Origin: Lachnospiraceae bacterium
Lineage (GTDB): Bacteria; Bacillota; Clostridia; Lachnospirales; Lachnospiraceae
DNA: 12,899 bases
Assembly (NCBI GenBank): GCA_009774235.1
Contig: VSNJ01000119.1
Span: forward strand, 1-12,899
Direction: 5' to 3'
A program made the position numbers and the translations under genes. Below are positions 12,874 to 12,899 of this stretch, one piece after another. The number at the start of each line of letters is the position of its first letter. The first letter of the stretch is position 1. Below the pieces are notes generated by a model. That model was not told the DNA's origin and made no database searches. It saw nothing but the letters and a program-made list of their open reading frames with translations.

Positions 12874-12899
12874 AAAAAAGTTCTGTTTTTTCTTATAGC

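Overview
The window looks like a piece of an AT-rich Gram-positive genome, most likely a gut Clostridia/Lachnospiraceae-type Firmicute. The basis is strong AGGAG-type ribosome binding sites, frequent AT-rich sigma-A promoters, the family content (VanG-type cluster, MarR-MATE pair, RepA_N-type conjugative element debris) and codon use. No rRNA, tRNA or CRISPR array was seen.

Layout. (1) 1-311: a 19-residue C-terminal tail of a plus-strand gene, a small hairpin, and the terminator of the next operon. (2) 312-2151, minus strand: an intact marR-MATE efflux operon with a well-formed promoter and terminator. (3) 2230-3338: a graveyard of a conjugative element. It holds a palindrome-rich non-coding stretch with a diverged 46-bp tandem repeat, a large imperfect inverted repeat containing a consensus DnaA box, a RepA_N initiator cut off after 29 codons, a small element gene that overlaps the repA start (TAATG), and a 67-codon piece of a large element helicase. 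(4) 3473-9934, minus strand: a VanG-type glycopeptide-resistance-like cluster in the order vanR, vanS, hairpin, vanW, vanG-type D-Ala-D-Ser ligase, hexapeptide acetyltransferase, VanT-like serine racemase, lipoprotein. (5) 9972-10085, minus strand: the first 36 codons or so of a second MATE transporter, cut exactly at the upstream edge of the cluster. (6) 10178-12805, plus strand: two neighbouring copies of one insertion sequence. The first is complete, with terminal inverted repeats, a TTAA target duplication and a 495-aa DDE transposase. The second has lost its start codon, carries a frameshift and lacks its 3' half.

How the cluster would work. VanS senses the cell envelope and phosphorylates VanR. 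VanR would activate a promoter in the VanS-VanW gap, where a 13-bp stem also looks like a terminator. The racemase makes D-Ser, the ligase makes D-Ala-D-Ser, and this dipeptide replaces D-Ala-D-Ala in peptidoglycan precursors. Compared with the Enterococcus faecalis vanG operon (vanU-R-S-Y-W-G-XY-T, from memory), three things differ. No VanXY or VanY peptidase is present in the window. The racemase lacks the membrane domain that VanT proteins normally carry. A separate left-handed beta-helix acetyltransferase sits where vanXY would be, with a Tyr/Asp-rich lipoprotein at the end. This altered cluster is the most interesting system in the window; whether it gives resistance cannot be told from sequence alone.
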